A DNA stretch of 13,323 nucleotides from Promethearchaeota archaeon (GTDB lineage Archaea; Asgardarchaeota; Lokiarchaeia; Sigynarchaeales; SOKP01). The notes under the pieces are model-generated. The model searched no databases. It saw nothing but the letters and a program-made list of their open reading frames with translations, and was not told where the DNA came from. A program made the position numbers and the translations under genes. The stretch spans positions 1-13,323 of the forward strand of contig JAHLWJ010000113.1 in assembly GCA_019057975.1 (NCBI GenBank), read 5' to 3'. Below are positions 1 to 6,707 of this stretch, in pieces (position 1 is the first letter of the stretch; the number at the start of each line of letters is the position of its first letter).

Positions 1-100
1 TTCCTTTTTCAAGTGATTTAATTAAGTTCTTCAAATAATCAAATTCATCATTTTGTTGAATATAGCTAATCTTATTTAGGTTTTGTGAGACTAACATCAT
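1..100 (-). CDS. N-terminal fragment of an unrecognised protein, cut by the left edge
   Basis: An open frame starts at an ATG at 100 (a second ATG follows directly at 97) and runs uninterrupted off the left edge, giving 33 codons. An in-frame TAG at 107-109 lies just upstream, so this is the first possible start. A short purine-rich AGGG stretch sits about six bases before the ATG and could serve as ribosome binding site. The peptide begins MMLVSQNLNKISYIQQ and continues as a polar, helix-like sequence rich in Asn, Lys and Glu, without membrane character. Nothing in it identifies a family. The 200 bases between this start and the next gene hold no other feature that I can see. It may be a real gene start or only a chance open frame; the composition and upstream purines favour the former slightly. 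Confidence 0.5.
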   Translation of the reverse strand, partial: MMLVSQNLNKISYIQQNDEFDYLKNLIKSLEKG

Positions 101-300
101 TTTTCCCTATAATAGTTTTGATCTTATCATTATCCTCATCAATTTTTCTAAACTGATTTACAATATTTTAAATTCACAAAAACTGAAGAATAAATGATAC
201 GTTCTTTTAGTTTTATGTCTTGGTAATTAAGAGATATTTTCAGATCATATTTAAAAACTAAGTGTTTATCAAATTACTAAAAAACGAATAATTTCTAAAA

Positions 301-1128
301 TCAAGGTGCAATAATTAGAATAATTATATAAACAAACATTAAATTCCCTAAGATAATCCCCGTATCTTTTAAAGAAGTTCTTCCTAATAAATTATTCCTC
401 GGTTTTCTAAAAATGTACATTATCCCAAGGGGGAAGAATACAATAGGCAAAAATATTAGATATTTTGTGATGATAAACGAAACGATGGCAATACTAAGAG
501 AAATTAATGAAGCGGTCCATATTGCTATTTGAGATGATTTTGGTTTGAGTCTTGATAACGAATCACCATCAATCATTTCATGAACCATTTGCCCTGAAAA
601 AGCAACAGCAATTATAGATGCTAATATAAGTGATTCTTTTAATCCCATATCTGGAAAAATATTAAAAACAATATCTCCCGCATTAATTTTTATCATAAAC
701 CAAGGTAAAACTATATGGGAAATCCCTAAGATAACTTGGTTAATAATAACTAAAGATTTGAATAAGCAGTAAAAAACTACCATTATTATAATTATAATTA
801 AATAAATCCCAAGAATAGGCTTTTCTATGAGATTATTCATAAAACAAGTAGTCCCTAAAACAAAACTAGCAAGAGCTAATACTAATATCTCTTTTCTACC
901 ATAACCCTTTACACGTTCTAGCGTTTCTTTTTCATTTGGATTACGCATGTCTATAAAATCATTAAGTGTGTTTCCTGTAATTGCATAAAAAGCAAAACCC
1001 GCTAAGATCCAAATTTGGGAAACTACCTCATATCCTGGTTTTGCTTTATTTAAATACATACATAATAGACATGGTATTAATACAGAGAAGAGATATTCTA
1101 CTCGAAGAAGTCTAAAGCCACTACTCAT
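301..1128 (-). CDS. UbiA-superfamily prenyltransferase, divergent
   Basis: A 275-aa polytopic membrane protein with about eight hydrophobic segments, the size and layout of UbiA-superfamily enzymes, which transfer prenyl chains to aromatic, glyceryl-phosphate or tetrapyrrole acceptors in the membrane. The first signature is visible as N56-D57-x2-D60 (NTLNDFIDMRNPNEKE), but the third acidic residue usual in NDxxDxxxD is a Pro, with E66 nearby. The second signature is weak: H183-E184-x2-D187-G-D189 stands where DxEGD normally occurs, and the usual Gly/Arg-x-Thr-Leu continuation is absent. Archaeal relatives include digeranylgeranylglyceryl phosphate synthase and menaquinone-type enzymes; with altered metal-binding residues I would not assign a substrate. 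It is a single gene, divergent from purU. It has no Shine-Dalgarno but a TATA-like box 33 bases before the ATG. Family membership is fairly sure, function is not. Confidence 0.8.
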   Translation of the reverse strand: MSSGFRLLRVEYLFSVLIPCLLCMYLNKAKPGYEVVSQIWILAGFAFYAITGNTLNDFIDMRNPNEKETLERVKGYGRKEILVLALASFVLGTTCFMNNLIEKPILGIYLIIIIIMVVFYCLFKSLVIINQVILGISHIVLPWFMIKINAGDIVFNIFPDMGLKESLILASIIAVAFSGQMVHEMIDGDSLSRLKPKSSQIAIWTASLISLSIAIVSFIITKYLIFLPIVFFPLGIMYIFRKPRNNLLGRTSLKDTGIILGNLMFVYIIILIIAP

Positions 1129-1160
1129 TAAATATATTCACTTTGATCACTATGATAAAT

Positions 1161-1169
1161 TAATTTATA
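1161..1169 (-). promoter_or_regulatory. TATA-like box of the prenyltransferase gene
   Basis: The minus strand reads TATAAATTA here, preceded by a purine-rich AAGAATAG that could act as a BRE. Its centre is about 35 bases before the ATG at 1128, which would place transcription start roughly ten bases before the start codon. The call is weak because the surroundings are very AT-rich. Confidence 0.35.
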
Positions 1170-1214
1170 CTATTCTTAAAATGATTTAAGATTTTTTAGC
1201 AAAAAAAAATCAAA

Positions 1215-1223
1215 ATATAAATT
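1215..1223 (+). promoter_or_regulatory. TATA-like box of purU
   Basis: ATATAAATT preceded by an A-rich BRE-like stretch, centred about 31 bases before the ATG at 1250. A transcript from it would start around 1245, after the upstream TTG at 1235, and this supports the ATG at 1250 as the start of purU. Suggestive only. Confidence 0.35.
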
Positions 1224-1249
1224 GATACAATAATTTGAAAGATATACTA

Positions 1250-2086
1250 ATGGCAAACTATATTCTTTTAGTGGATTGTAAGGATGAAAAAGGACTTATA
1301 CATAAAATCACGGGCGTCCTCTATAACCAAGGGTTAAATATTATTAGCAATAATGAATTTGTCGAAGAAGAAGCCAACCATTTTTTTATGCGCTCGGAAT
1401 TCACAGGAGAAGTTAATGGTGATGGCATTATTACTCAATTGAGAGATACATTGTCGAAGGATTCAAACATCAAACTCATTAAACAAAGAAAAAAAAGAAT
1501 TATTATATTCGTTACTAAAGAGCATCATTGTCTTGGAGATTTATTAATAAAAAATGAATACAATGAAATTAATGCTGAAATTCTTGCTGTTGTTAGTAAC
1601 TATCCCGATTTAGAATCTCTAGTGAGCAAATTTAAAATTCCGTTTTATTATGTGAGCCATCTAAACAAAGCAAGAGAGGACCATGAAGAGGAAATTCTAG
1701 AAATTATAGAAAAATGCAAACCTGATTATCTCGTCCTCACAAAATATATGAGAATTCTGACTCGTAAATTTGTATCTTTGTTCGAAAATAGAATTATCAA
1801 TATCCATCACTCATTTTTACCTGCTTTTGTAGGGGCAAATCCTTATGAACAGGCCTTCAAGCGAGGGGTAAAAATTATTGGAGCAACTTCTCATTTTGTT
1901 AATGAGGATTTAGACACGGGGCCAATAATCGTTCAAGAGATTGTCCACATTGATCATAAATATACGGTAAAGAATATGAAACAAGCTGGAAGGGAAGTCG
2001 AAATTTTGGCTCTTTCGAAAGCATTAAAGCTTATTTTTGAAGATAGAGTGTTTATTAGTAATAATAAAACAATTATATTTGAATAA
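1250..2086 (+). CDS. purU: Formyltetrahydrofolate deformylase
   Basis: A 278-aa cytosolic enzyme that hydrolyses 10-formyltetrahydrofolate to formate and tetrahydrofolate, balancing the one-carbon pool and able to supply formate for purine synthesis. Residues 3-80 form an ACT domain (LLVDCKDEKGLIHKITGVLY, then the family's NNEFV and FFMR). Residues 82-278 are the formyltransferase fold with TKEHHCLGDLL, INIHHSFLPAF, GVKIIGATSHFV and the LDTGPII loop. By analogy with PurN, N184, H186 and D222 are the catalytic triad, all present. Length and sequence follow the E. coli enzyme (280 aa) closely end to end. I chose ATG 1250 rather than TTG 1235 because it gives the usual family N-terminus and fits the TATA-like box. 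Monocistronic. The close similarity to bacterial PurU suggests transfer from bacteria, which is inference. Its presence implies a folate-type rather than only a methanopterin-type C1 carrier. Confidence 0.95.
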   Translation: MANYILLVDCKDEKGLIHKITGVLYNQGLNIISNNEFVEEEANHFFMRSEFTGEVNGDGIITQLRDTLSKDSNIKLIKQRKKRIIIFVTKEHHCLGDLLIKNEYNEINAEILAVVSNYPDLESLVSKFKIPFYYVSHLNKAREDHEEEILEIIEKCKPDYLVLTKYMRILTRKFVSLFENRIINIHHSFLPAFVGANPYEQAFKRGVKIIGATSHFVNEDLDTGPIIVQEIVHIDHKYTVKNMKQAGREVEILALSKALKLIFEDRVFISNNKTIIFE

Positions 2087-2180
2087 AAATGTTCTATAGC
2101 GTGTCATAGCTGTATAATAAATTATTTGTCTTCATAATTAAATGAGATCTTGAGAATGAAAAGGAATTAGACGAATTAAT

Positions 2181-2411
2181 CTATACTTCTTTAAGAACTA
2201 CCATCTCCCCAGGTAAATAAGTTTTTAGAAGATCACCTAATTTCATATTATCTTCTATAGGAATGCCTCTAATCATAAATTGAGACCTCTTTAAAGGATC
2301 CACTTTCCATTCGTAATCACTAAGAAGGTATCTTTTTAAATCTATAAATTTATCATCTGACTCCATCATAAAATCATCCATAAGTTTTTCAATATCTTTT
2401 ACTTTTACCAT
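2181..2411 (-). CDS. Small hypothetical protein, 76 aa
   Basis: A soluble, acidic-to-neutral 76-residue protein that I do not recognise. The N-terminal half (VKVKDIEKLMDDFMMESDD) is predicted by eye to be helical. The C-terminal half carries a QFMIRGIPIEDNMKLGDL segment and ends GEMVVLKEV, which looks like beta-strand. There are no cysteines, no signal peptide and no membrane segment. The best evidence that it is real is a strong Shine-Dalgarno GAGGAGA seven bases before the ATG, plus normal protein-like composition. It converges on purU (94-base gap) and stands alone; the next gene on its strand, the permease, ends further right and reads towards it across a 212-base gap. No function is proposed. 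Confidence 0.7.
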   Translation of the reverse strand: MVKVKDIEKLMDDFMMESDDKFIDLKRYLLSDYEWKVDPLKRSQFMIRGIPIEDNMKLGDLLKTYLPGEMVVLKEV

Positions 2412-2417
2412 TAACTT

Positions 2418-2424
2418 TCTCCTC
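2418..2424 (-). promoter_or_regulatory. Strong Shine-Dalgarno of the 76-aa gene
   Basis: The minus strand reads GAGGAGA, ending six bases before the ATG at 2411. It is one of the clearest ribosome binding sites in the window and supports both the gene and its start. Confidence 0.65.
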
Positions 2425-2614
2425 GAATAGATATTTTTAACGCCTATCCAATTAAAGATTAAGTTTTACAATTTATAAATTTTTAATAATTGACGGATAA
2501 AAAGACATTCTATTTATTAGTTATTCTTAATATCTTAGATAACAATAAATAGTTAATTTAAAGATAGGAGTTTTATGTGAAATTACTTAACTTTTGCTCA
2601 TTTTATAAATTTAG

Positions 2615-2622
2615 AAAAAAAA
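2615..2622 (-). terminator. Oligo-T terminator of the TauE/SafE permease gene
   Basis: Eight consecutive T on the minus strand, starting one base after the TGA stop at 2624-2626. No hairpin precedes it. This fits the archaeal mode in which a U-run alone ends transcription. Confidence 0.5.
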
Positions 2623-2623
2623 T

Positions 2624-3424
2624 TCACACGAAATACATCCTAATTGCTAAAATTATCAATACTGCTGCCACTCCAAATTGGAGATAGTTTTTTGGTATTT
2701 TACTTGATATTCTCGCCCCTAACAATGAACCAGTAATTGCCCCGATTCCTATTAAAATCCCAATGAGATAATGAATTTCACCAATAACCATTCTAGCGCC
2801 AGCATTATATAATCCGATAAAAAAAATCATAGACACGGACATTGCTGTTGTATAATGGATTGGAATGCAAAAAAGTATACTGAGAATCGGAACGAATACC
2901 ATTCCACCACCAATTCCGGAAAGATATGCTATAAAACCCGCCAAGAAAAACAGAGGAATTCCTTTTGTTAATTTCGATTTATAATCGTGATTTATAAATG
3001 AGAATTCTATATCTGGGACTCCATTATTATTTTTATCTAAATTATAACTTGTTAATACCTTACGTATCATATTTAATCCTGAAGCAAGTACAACTGACGC
3101 AATAATTATTTTTAGAACATAATTATCAATTGGAAATAGAATAAAGAAAATGGTTGCTGTAATGCTGCCCAATAATGCAAGACCGGCAAAAATTAAAGAT
3201 AATTTGAGATCTACTTTTCCCTGCCTGTAGTAGCTGATAAATGCTGCACCAGAGAAAAGTACTATGGTAAAAGTGGATGTATCCCTAGCCTCATCGATAG
3301 GAATAGCAAATAATAAAATCATCAATGACATATATAGCACTCCGCCACCTATGCCTGCAATAGAGCTTATCATTCCAAATATTACGCCAAAAATTAGTAA
3401 GATGATAACTACACCGAGCTCCAT
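2624..3424 (-). CDS. TauE/SafE (TSUP) family permease with calcium-loop-like insert
   Basis: A 266-aa membrane protein with about eight hydrophobic helices arranged as two homologous halves, as in the TauE/SafE (TSUP) transporters that move sulfite, sulfonates, sulfoacetate or similar organic anions. Each half opens with the family's glycine motif: SIAGIGGGVL at 21-30 and LSGIGGGMVFVP at 168-179. A second pairing is GLALLGSITA (81-90) with GAITGSLLGARIS (228-240). The length is usual. The hydrophilic linker between the halves (about 121-155) holds D130-K-N132-N-N134-G-V-P-D138, which has the spacing of a thrombospondin type-3/EF-hand calcium loop. Substrate cannot be told from sequence, and the neighbours give no sulfur-metabolism context. 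Single gene; no clear Shine-Dalgarno; oligo-T follows the stop. Confidence 0.88.
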   Translation of the reverse strand: MELGVVIILLIFGVIFGMISSIAGIGGGVLYMSLMILLFAIPIDEARDTSTFTIVLFSGAAFISYYRQGKVDLKLSLIFAGLALLGSITATIFFILFPIDNYVLKIIIASVVLASGLNMIRKVLTSYNLDKNNNGVPDIEFSFINHDYKSKLTKGIPLFFLAGFIAYLSGIGGGMVFVPILSILFCIPIHYTTAMSVSMIFFIGLYNAGARMVIGEIHYLIGILIGIGAITGSLLGARISSKIPKNYLQFGVAAVLIILAIRMYFV

Positions 3425-3559
3425 ATAATATGAAATACATTACGCTATTATTACTTTTCTAAAAAGTGAGGATTAAAGGAATAATAATATATTATTAAGA
3501 TAAGATTATAATTATAATAGATAAATTATTAAAAATTAAATTTCCTTTCTCTCTTAAGT

Positions 3560-3964
3560 ATGCCCGATACTAATGCTGACAAATTAGTCCTTGAATTGGT
3601 AGCATGTGACCGTTGTAAAAATCCCTTTATGATGCAGAAGGGGGAAAAATTAAGAAAGCAAGAAAAGAATGAAGAGATCGTTTGCGAAAACTGTATAAAA
3701 TTAGAACAAAGAAAAATTCAATTAGCTTCATCTGTAGTGAAATCCCAAGAAGAAATTAGAACTTCCATTAAGGAATATGAACAACAGTTAGGATTAGAAA
3801 AATCACAGGAAAAGAAGAATATATTTTATGAGAAAATTAAAAAACAATCTGAAATCTTATCAAAATCAGTTGAGCTTCTTAAAAAGATTGAAAAATCCAA
3901 TGAAGAGAAGTATATAGAGGAATATAAAAAATTATTTGAAAAATTGAAAAGAGAAAGTTGTTGA
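3560..3964 (+). CDS. Zinc-ribbon plus coiled-coil protein, unknown function
   Basis: A 134-aa soluble protein. Residues 16-45 hold two CxxC knuckles (ACDRCKNPF with C16/C19, and VCENC with C42/C45) separated by a lysine-rich 22-residue loop, which is the pattern of a zinc ribbon or treble-clef finger binding one zinc. From about 47 to 131 the sequence is almost entirely Glu, Lys, Gln, Ile and Leu with heptad-like spacing, so a long coiled coil is likely. The last residue is Cys134. Such architectures occur in many small archaeal regulators and nucleic-acid or ubiquitin-system adaptors, but nothing specific is visible. Start is ATG 3560, with no Shine-Dalgarno and a long AT-rich leader region. 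It converges on the methyltransferase gene and shares a terminator region with its 3' end. Confidence 0.75.
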   Translation: MPDTNADKLVLELVACDRCKNPFMMQKGEKLRKQEKNEEIVCENCIKLEQRKIQLASSVVKSQEEIRTSIKEYEQQLGLEKSQEKKNIFYEKIKKQSEILSKSVELLKKIEKSNEEKYIEEYKKLFEKLKRESC

Positions 3965-3978
3965 AATTATACTGAAAA

Positions 3979-3993
3979 TTTTTTTATTTTTTT
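3979..3993 (+). terminator. Double oligo-T terminator after the zinc-ribbon gene
   Basis: T7-A-T7, beginning 15 bases after the stop of the zinc-ribbon gene. On the opposite strand the same bases contain the last two Lys codons and TAA stop of the methyltransferase gene, so the terminator overlaps that gene's 3' end. Confidence 0.5.
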
Positions 3994-4742
3994 ATAAAAA
4001 TTAAACCAATATTTCTGATTTTGTTAATAGAATTATATTTAGCATCTATTTTCATTAATATAGAAAGAAATTTAACAATAATATTCCATAACTTTCTGAA
4101 ACCTATACTCGAATCATATTTATTTCTCAAGCTTAAAAGATTCTCTTCGATTTTTTTCGGATTTGTAGACTGAATATCTGCTATTTTCATCAAGCTACCA
4201 TAAACTCCAAAAGTTTTTAGGTTCCATAGACTAAATTTTCTAAAATTGGATATAAGTTGGTTTATTTCATAACGTCTATAATGCCCTATTAATCTATCTT
4301 GATTGGTGTAATATTTCATTCGATGAGGAACACTAATTATAAGAATTCCATTTTTCTTTAAGATTCTACTCATCTCAGATATTGCATGTTTGTCTTCTTC
4401 AATATGTTCAATTACATCAAGAACGCTTAAAAAATCAAAAGTTTCGTCTCGATAAGGTAGTTTCGTGAGGTCCCCACATAACGGATACCAATTTTTTTTC
4501 TTTAGGTATTGTTTTAAAGGAAGATCTGCTATATCTAAAGAAAATTTTTGATTTATATTATCTAAAAAGAAAAGGAATGAATTCCCAGAAGAACCCAGAT
4601 CAATTCCATAGCTATACTTTTTTTTTGTATCAATATTTGCCTTTAAAAGATCAAATTTGCATTTTATCCCTGGAGAAATATAATATTCTATTAAAGTCCT
4701 AAAGGAAAAATTCTTATGCTTATCGTAGAAATCTTTTGTCAT
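3984..4742 (-). CDS. Class I SAM-dependent methyltransferase (Methyltransf_11 type)
   Basis: A 252-aa Rossmann-fold methyltransferase. Motif I is YGIDLGSSGNSF (45-56) with D48, G50 and G53 for SAM binding. Motif II is the acidic SLDIAD around D70. The adenine-contact region is CGDLTKLPYRDETFDF (89-104), followed by LDVIEHI (108-114), the usual DxxEHxxD-like signature, and GILIISVPH (132-140) as motif IV/post III. The GHYRRYEINQL segment (153-163) is typical of enzymes acting on polyprenyl, lipid or sugar substrates, but this does not define the acceptor. The C-terminal 50 residues are basic and hydrophobic and may form amphipathic helices at the membrane. No Shine-Dalgarno. A TATA-like box lies 30 bases before the ATG. 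Divergent from the ACT gene. No pathway partner is adjacent, so the substrate is unknown. Confidence 0.85.
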   Translation of the reverse strand: MTKDFYDKHKNFSFRTLIEYYISPGIKCKFDLLKANIDTKKKYSYGIDLGSSGNSFLFFLDNINQKFSLDIADLPLKQYLKKKNWYPLCGDLTKLPYRDETFDFLSVLDVIEHIEEDKHAISEMSRILKKNGILIISVPHRMKYYTNQDRLIGHYRRYEINQLISNFRKFSLWNLKTFGVYGSLMKIADIQSTNPKKIEENLLSLRNKYDSSIGFRKLWNIIVKFLSILMKIDAKYNSINKIRNIGLIFIKK

Positions 4743-4767
4743 AGAAGGTGATCTTTGGTAACTTACT

Positions 4768-4775
4768 CTTTTATT
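4768..4775 (-). promoter_or_regulatory. TATA-like box of the methyltransferase gene
   Basis: The minus strand reads AATAAAAG, centred about 30 bases before the ATG at 4742, the same distance seen at the prenyltransferase and purU genes. Low certainty in AT-rich DNA. Confidence 0.3.
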
Positions 4776-4881
4776 GAAATAAATATGATTGTAGCAAAAT
4801 TATTTTTAATTACTTACTAAATTTAAAAAAAAAGTAATATTAAAGTTTACAGCTAAAAAGTTAATAAAAAAATTTGACATT

Positions 4882-5289
4882 ATGATGATACAACTAAGTG
4901 TGTTTCTCGAAGATAAACCAGGTGTGCTAGCTAAATTGATTAAACTTCTAATGGATAATAAAATTTTCATTAGAGCTTTAACTGTTGCTAAAACGTCTGA
5001 ATATGGGTTGTTATTGGTTTTAGTAGATAAACCGGAACAAACAATTTCCCTTTTAGAAGAAAAGGATTATCTCCTTTCTACTACAGACGTTATTGCTATA
5101 AAACTAAATGATAATCCTAATGCATTATATCAAATCCCAAAAACATTAGGTGATCAAAAAATTAATATTGATTATTGCTATTCTACCTTGGTAAAAGACG
5201 ATTCAATGCTTATAGTGCGTGTGGAAGATGATATTATGGAAGAAGCAGTAAAAATACTACAAAAGAATGGATTTACAATAATAGTATAG
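4882..5289 (+). CDS. Tandem ACT-domain protein (COG4747-like)
   Basis: A 135-aa protein made of two ACT domains and nothing else. The first (about 2-68) has LSVFLEDKPGVLAKLIKLL, then the I-x-I-RAL strand and the SEYGLLLVLVD strand. The second (about 71-135) has AIKLNDNPNALYQIPKTL, INIDYCYS and MLIVRVED. Pairs of this kind bind small ligands, usually amino acids, at the domain interface. From family knowledge, stand-alone tandem ACT proteins of this type are often encoded beside indolepyruvate:ferredoxin oxidoreductase or phenylacetate-CoA ligase genes. Here the gene converges on the acdA-iorA-iorB operon with a 31-base gap, so sensing of an aromatic amino acid or its keto/aryl acid is a reasonable inference. 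No DNA-binding domain is present, so any regulation would be through a partner. Start could be ATG 4882 or the adjacent ATG 4885. Confidence 0.87.
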   Translation: MMIQLSVFLEDKPGVLAKLIKLLMDNKIFIRALTVAKTSEYGLLLVLVDKPEQTISLLEEKDYLLSTTDVIAIKLNDNPNALYQIPKTLGDQKINIDYCYSTLVKDDSMLIVRVEDDIMEEAVKILQKNGFTIIV

Positions 5290-5305
5290 TATTATCTAAT
5301 TAATC

Positions 5306-5311
5306 TTTTTT
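5306..5311 (+). terminator. Short oligo-T after the ACT gene
   Basis: Six T starting 17 bases after the ACT gene stop, in the 31-base gap to the convergent synthetase gene. It is a plausible U-run terminator but short. Confidence 0.3.
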
Positions 5312-5320
5312 ATCCAACTA

Positions 5321-6703
5321 TTATATGCTATAAAAATTATTCATTATTTTCATTCTTTCAATTAATAGTTTTATTGCAAAAGCAGCATCATGAGGTGTGA
5401 AAAAAATTGTTGTTTTTTCTCTCCTTGAATGATCTCTTAAACTTTTGAATTCCTCACTGAACATAATTAAAGGAATTAATGGCTTCTCTCTTCCAGTATC
5501 ATTCCATGCATGTATGATACCTCTATAATGTTCATCTGATTTCATTTCTAAAAATGGAGGAATTACAACACATGCAACAACAATGTCAATGTTAGGATCT
5601 TCAAGCATAATTTTTGTGATGGTGTAATAAGTAGTTTCATCTGCACCTCCAATCATATCAAGAGGATTTACTAATTTCACTAGCGGTATTAAATATGATG
5701 ATATTTTTTCTTTAAATCCGTCAGAAAATTCAGTTAATTTCAAATTAAACTCTTCTGCTTTATCACTAAATAATACCGAGCTTCCTCCACTATTAGTAAG
5801 AACACCAATCTTTTCCCCTTTAGGAATTGGTAAATATGAAAATGTCTTAAGTGCAGTTATAAAGTCATTTGTATTTTCACATAACACTGCTCCTGCTTGT
5901 TTTATAGAGGTCCTTAACATTTTATAATCTGTTGCGATTGAACCTGTATGGCTGCTAGCAGCCTTCATACCAAAACTTGTTCTACCTCCTTTTAATACTA
6001 CAATTGGTTTTTCAAGTACTATTTTTCTGATAGTCTTTAAAAAATCTCTTCCATTTTCAATTGTTTCCATATAGATACATATTATTCGAGTATTTTGATC
6101 TGAGTAAAAGAATTCTAGTATCTCATTGAAAGAAACATCAATATTATTACCTATATTGGCAAATTTTGAGCAACCAATATATTCTCTCTCCATAGCATAA
6201 AAACTCGCACATCCAAAGGAACCAGATTGACTTATCATACCAATATCTCCAGGAGGTGCGGTTTGAATAAATGAAGCATTTAATCCAATGTCTAAATTCT
6301 GTATTCCTACACAATTTGGCCCCATAATACGGATTCCAGCTTCCTTACACTTAGCAGTAATCTCATGTTCCTTTTTCTTTCCTTCTTCATTTATTTCACC
6401 AAAACCAGATGTTATAATTATTATACCCTTGACTTTTTTCTCTATAATCTCATCAATAACCTCATCAATAACTCTTGCGGGGACTAAAATAATTGCAATA
6501 TCAATATCTTTTAGAATCTCTAAAATTGATTTATAACATTTTAAACCCGCAATTTCTTGACTTTTATGAGAAACAAGAAATATTTCACTTTGAAGGTTTT
6601 CATTCTTAAGAATATTGATAGTAAGAGCATTTCCAAATTTTTTTGGGTTATTAGTAGCACCTATTACAGCGATTGTTTTAGGATAAAAGAAAGAAAAGAC
6701 CAT
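5321..6703 (-). CDS. acdA: ADP-forming acyl-CoA synthetase, alpha subunit
   Basis: A 460-aa alpha subunit of NDP-forming acyl-CoA synthetase, which converts acyl-CoA + ADP + Pi to acid + ATP + CoA in archaeal fermentation. The N-terminal CoA-binding Rossmann domain starts FYPKTIAVIGATNNPKKFG (residues 6-24). GPNCVGIQN (129-137) and ISQSGSFG (147-154) follow. The ligase-CoA domain has KGGRTSFGMKAASSHTGSIA, whose H242 corresponds to the phosphohistidine, then TNSGGSSVLFSD and NPLDMIGGA. Length matches the separate alpha subunits of Pyrococcus (about 460 aa). The ATP-grasp beta domain is absent here and must be encoded elsewhere. ATG 6703 is chosen because it gives the family N-terminus and a 4-base gap to iorA; an upstream ATG at 6748 would overlap iorA and add an atypical tail. 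Directly downstream of iorBA, so aryl-acetyl-CoA from IOR is the likely substrate (the ACD II role). Confidence 0.88.
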   Translation of the reverse strand: MVFSFFYPKTIAVIGATNNPKKFGNALTINILKNENLQSEIFLVSHKSQEIAGLKCYKSILEILKDIDIAIILVPARVIDEVIDEIIEKKVKGIIIITSGFGEINEEGKKKEHEITAKCKEAGIRIMGPNCVGIQNLDIGLNASFIQTAPPGDIGMISQSGSFGCASFYAMEREYIGCSKFANIGNNIDVSFNEILEFFYSDQNTRIICIYMETIENGRDFLKTIRKIVLEKPIVVLKGGRTSFGMKAASSHTGSIATDYKMLRTSIKQAGAVLCENTNDFITALKTFSYLPIPKGEKIGVLTNSGGSSVLFSDKAEEFNLKLTEFSDGFKEKISSYLIPLVKLVNPLDMIGGADETTYYTITKIMLEDPNIDIVVACVVIPPFLEMKSDEHYRGIIHAWNDTGREKPLIPLIMFSEEFKSLRDHSRREKTTIFFTPHDAAFAIKLLIERMKIMNNFYSI

Positions 6704-6707
6704 TATG

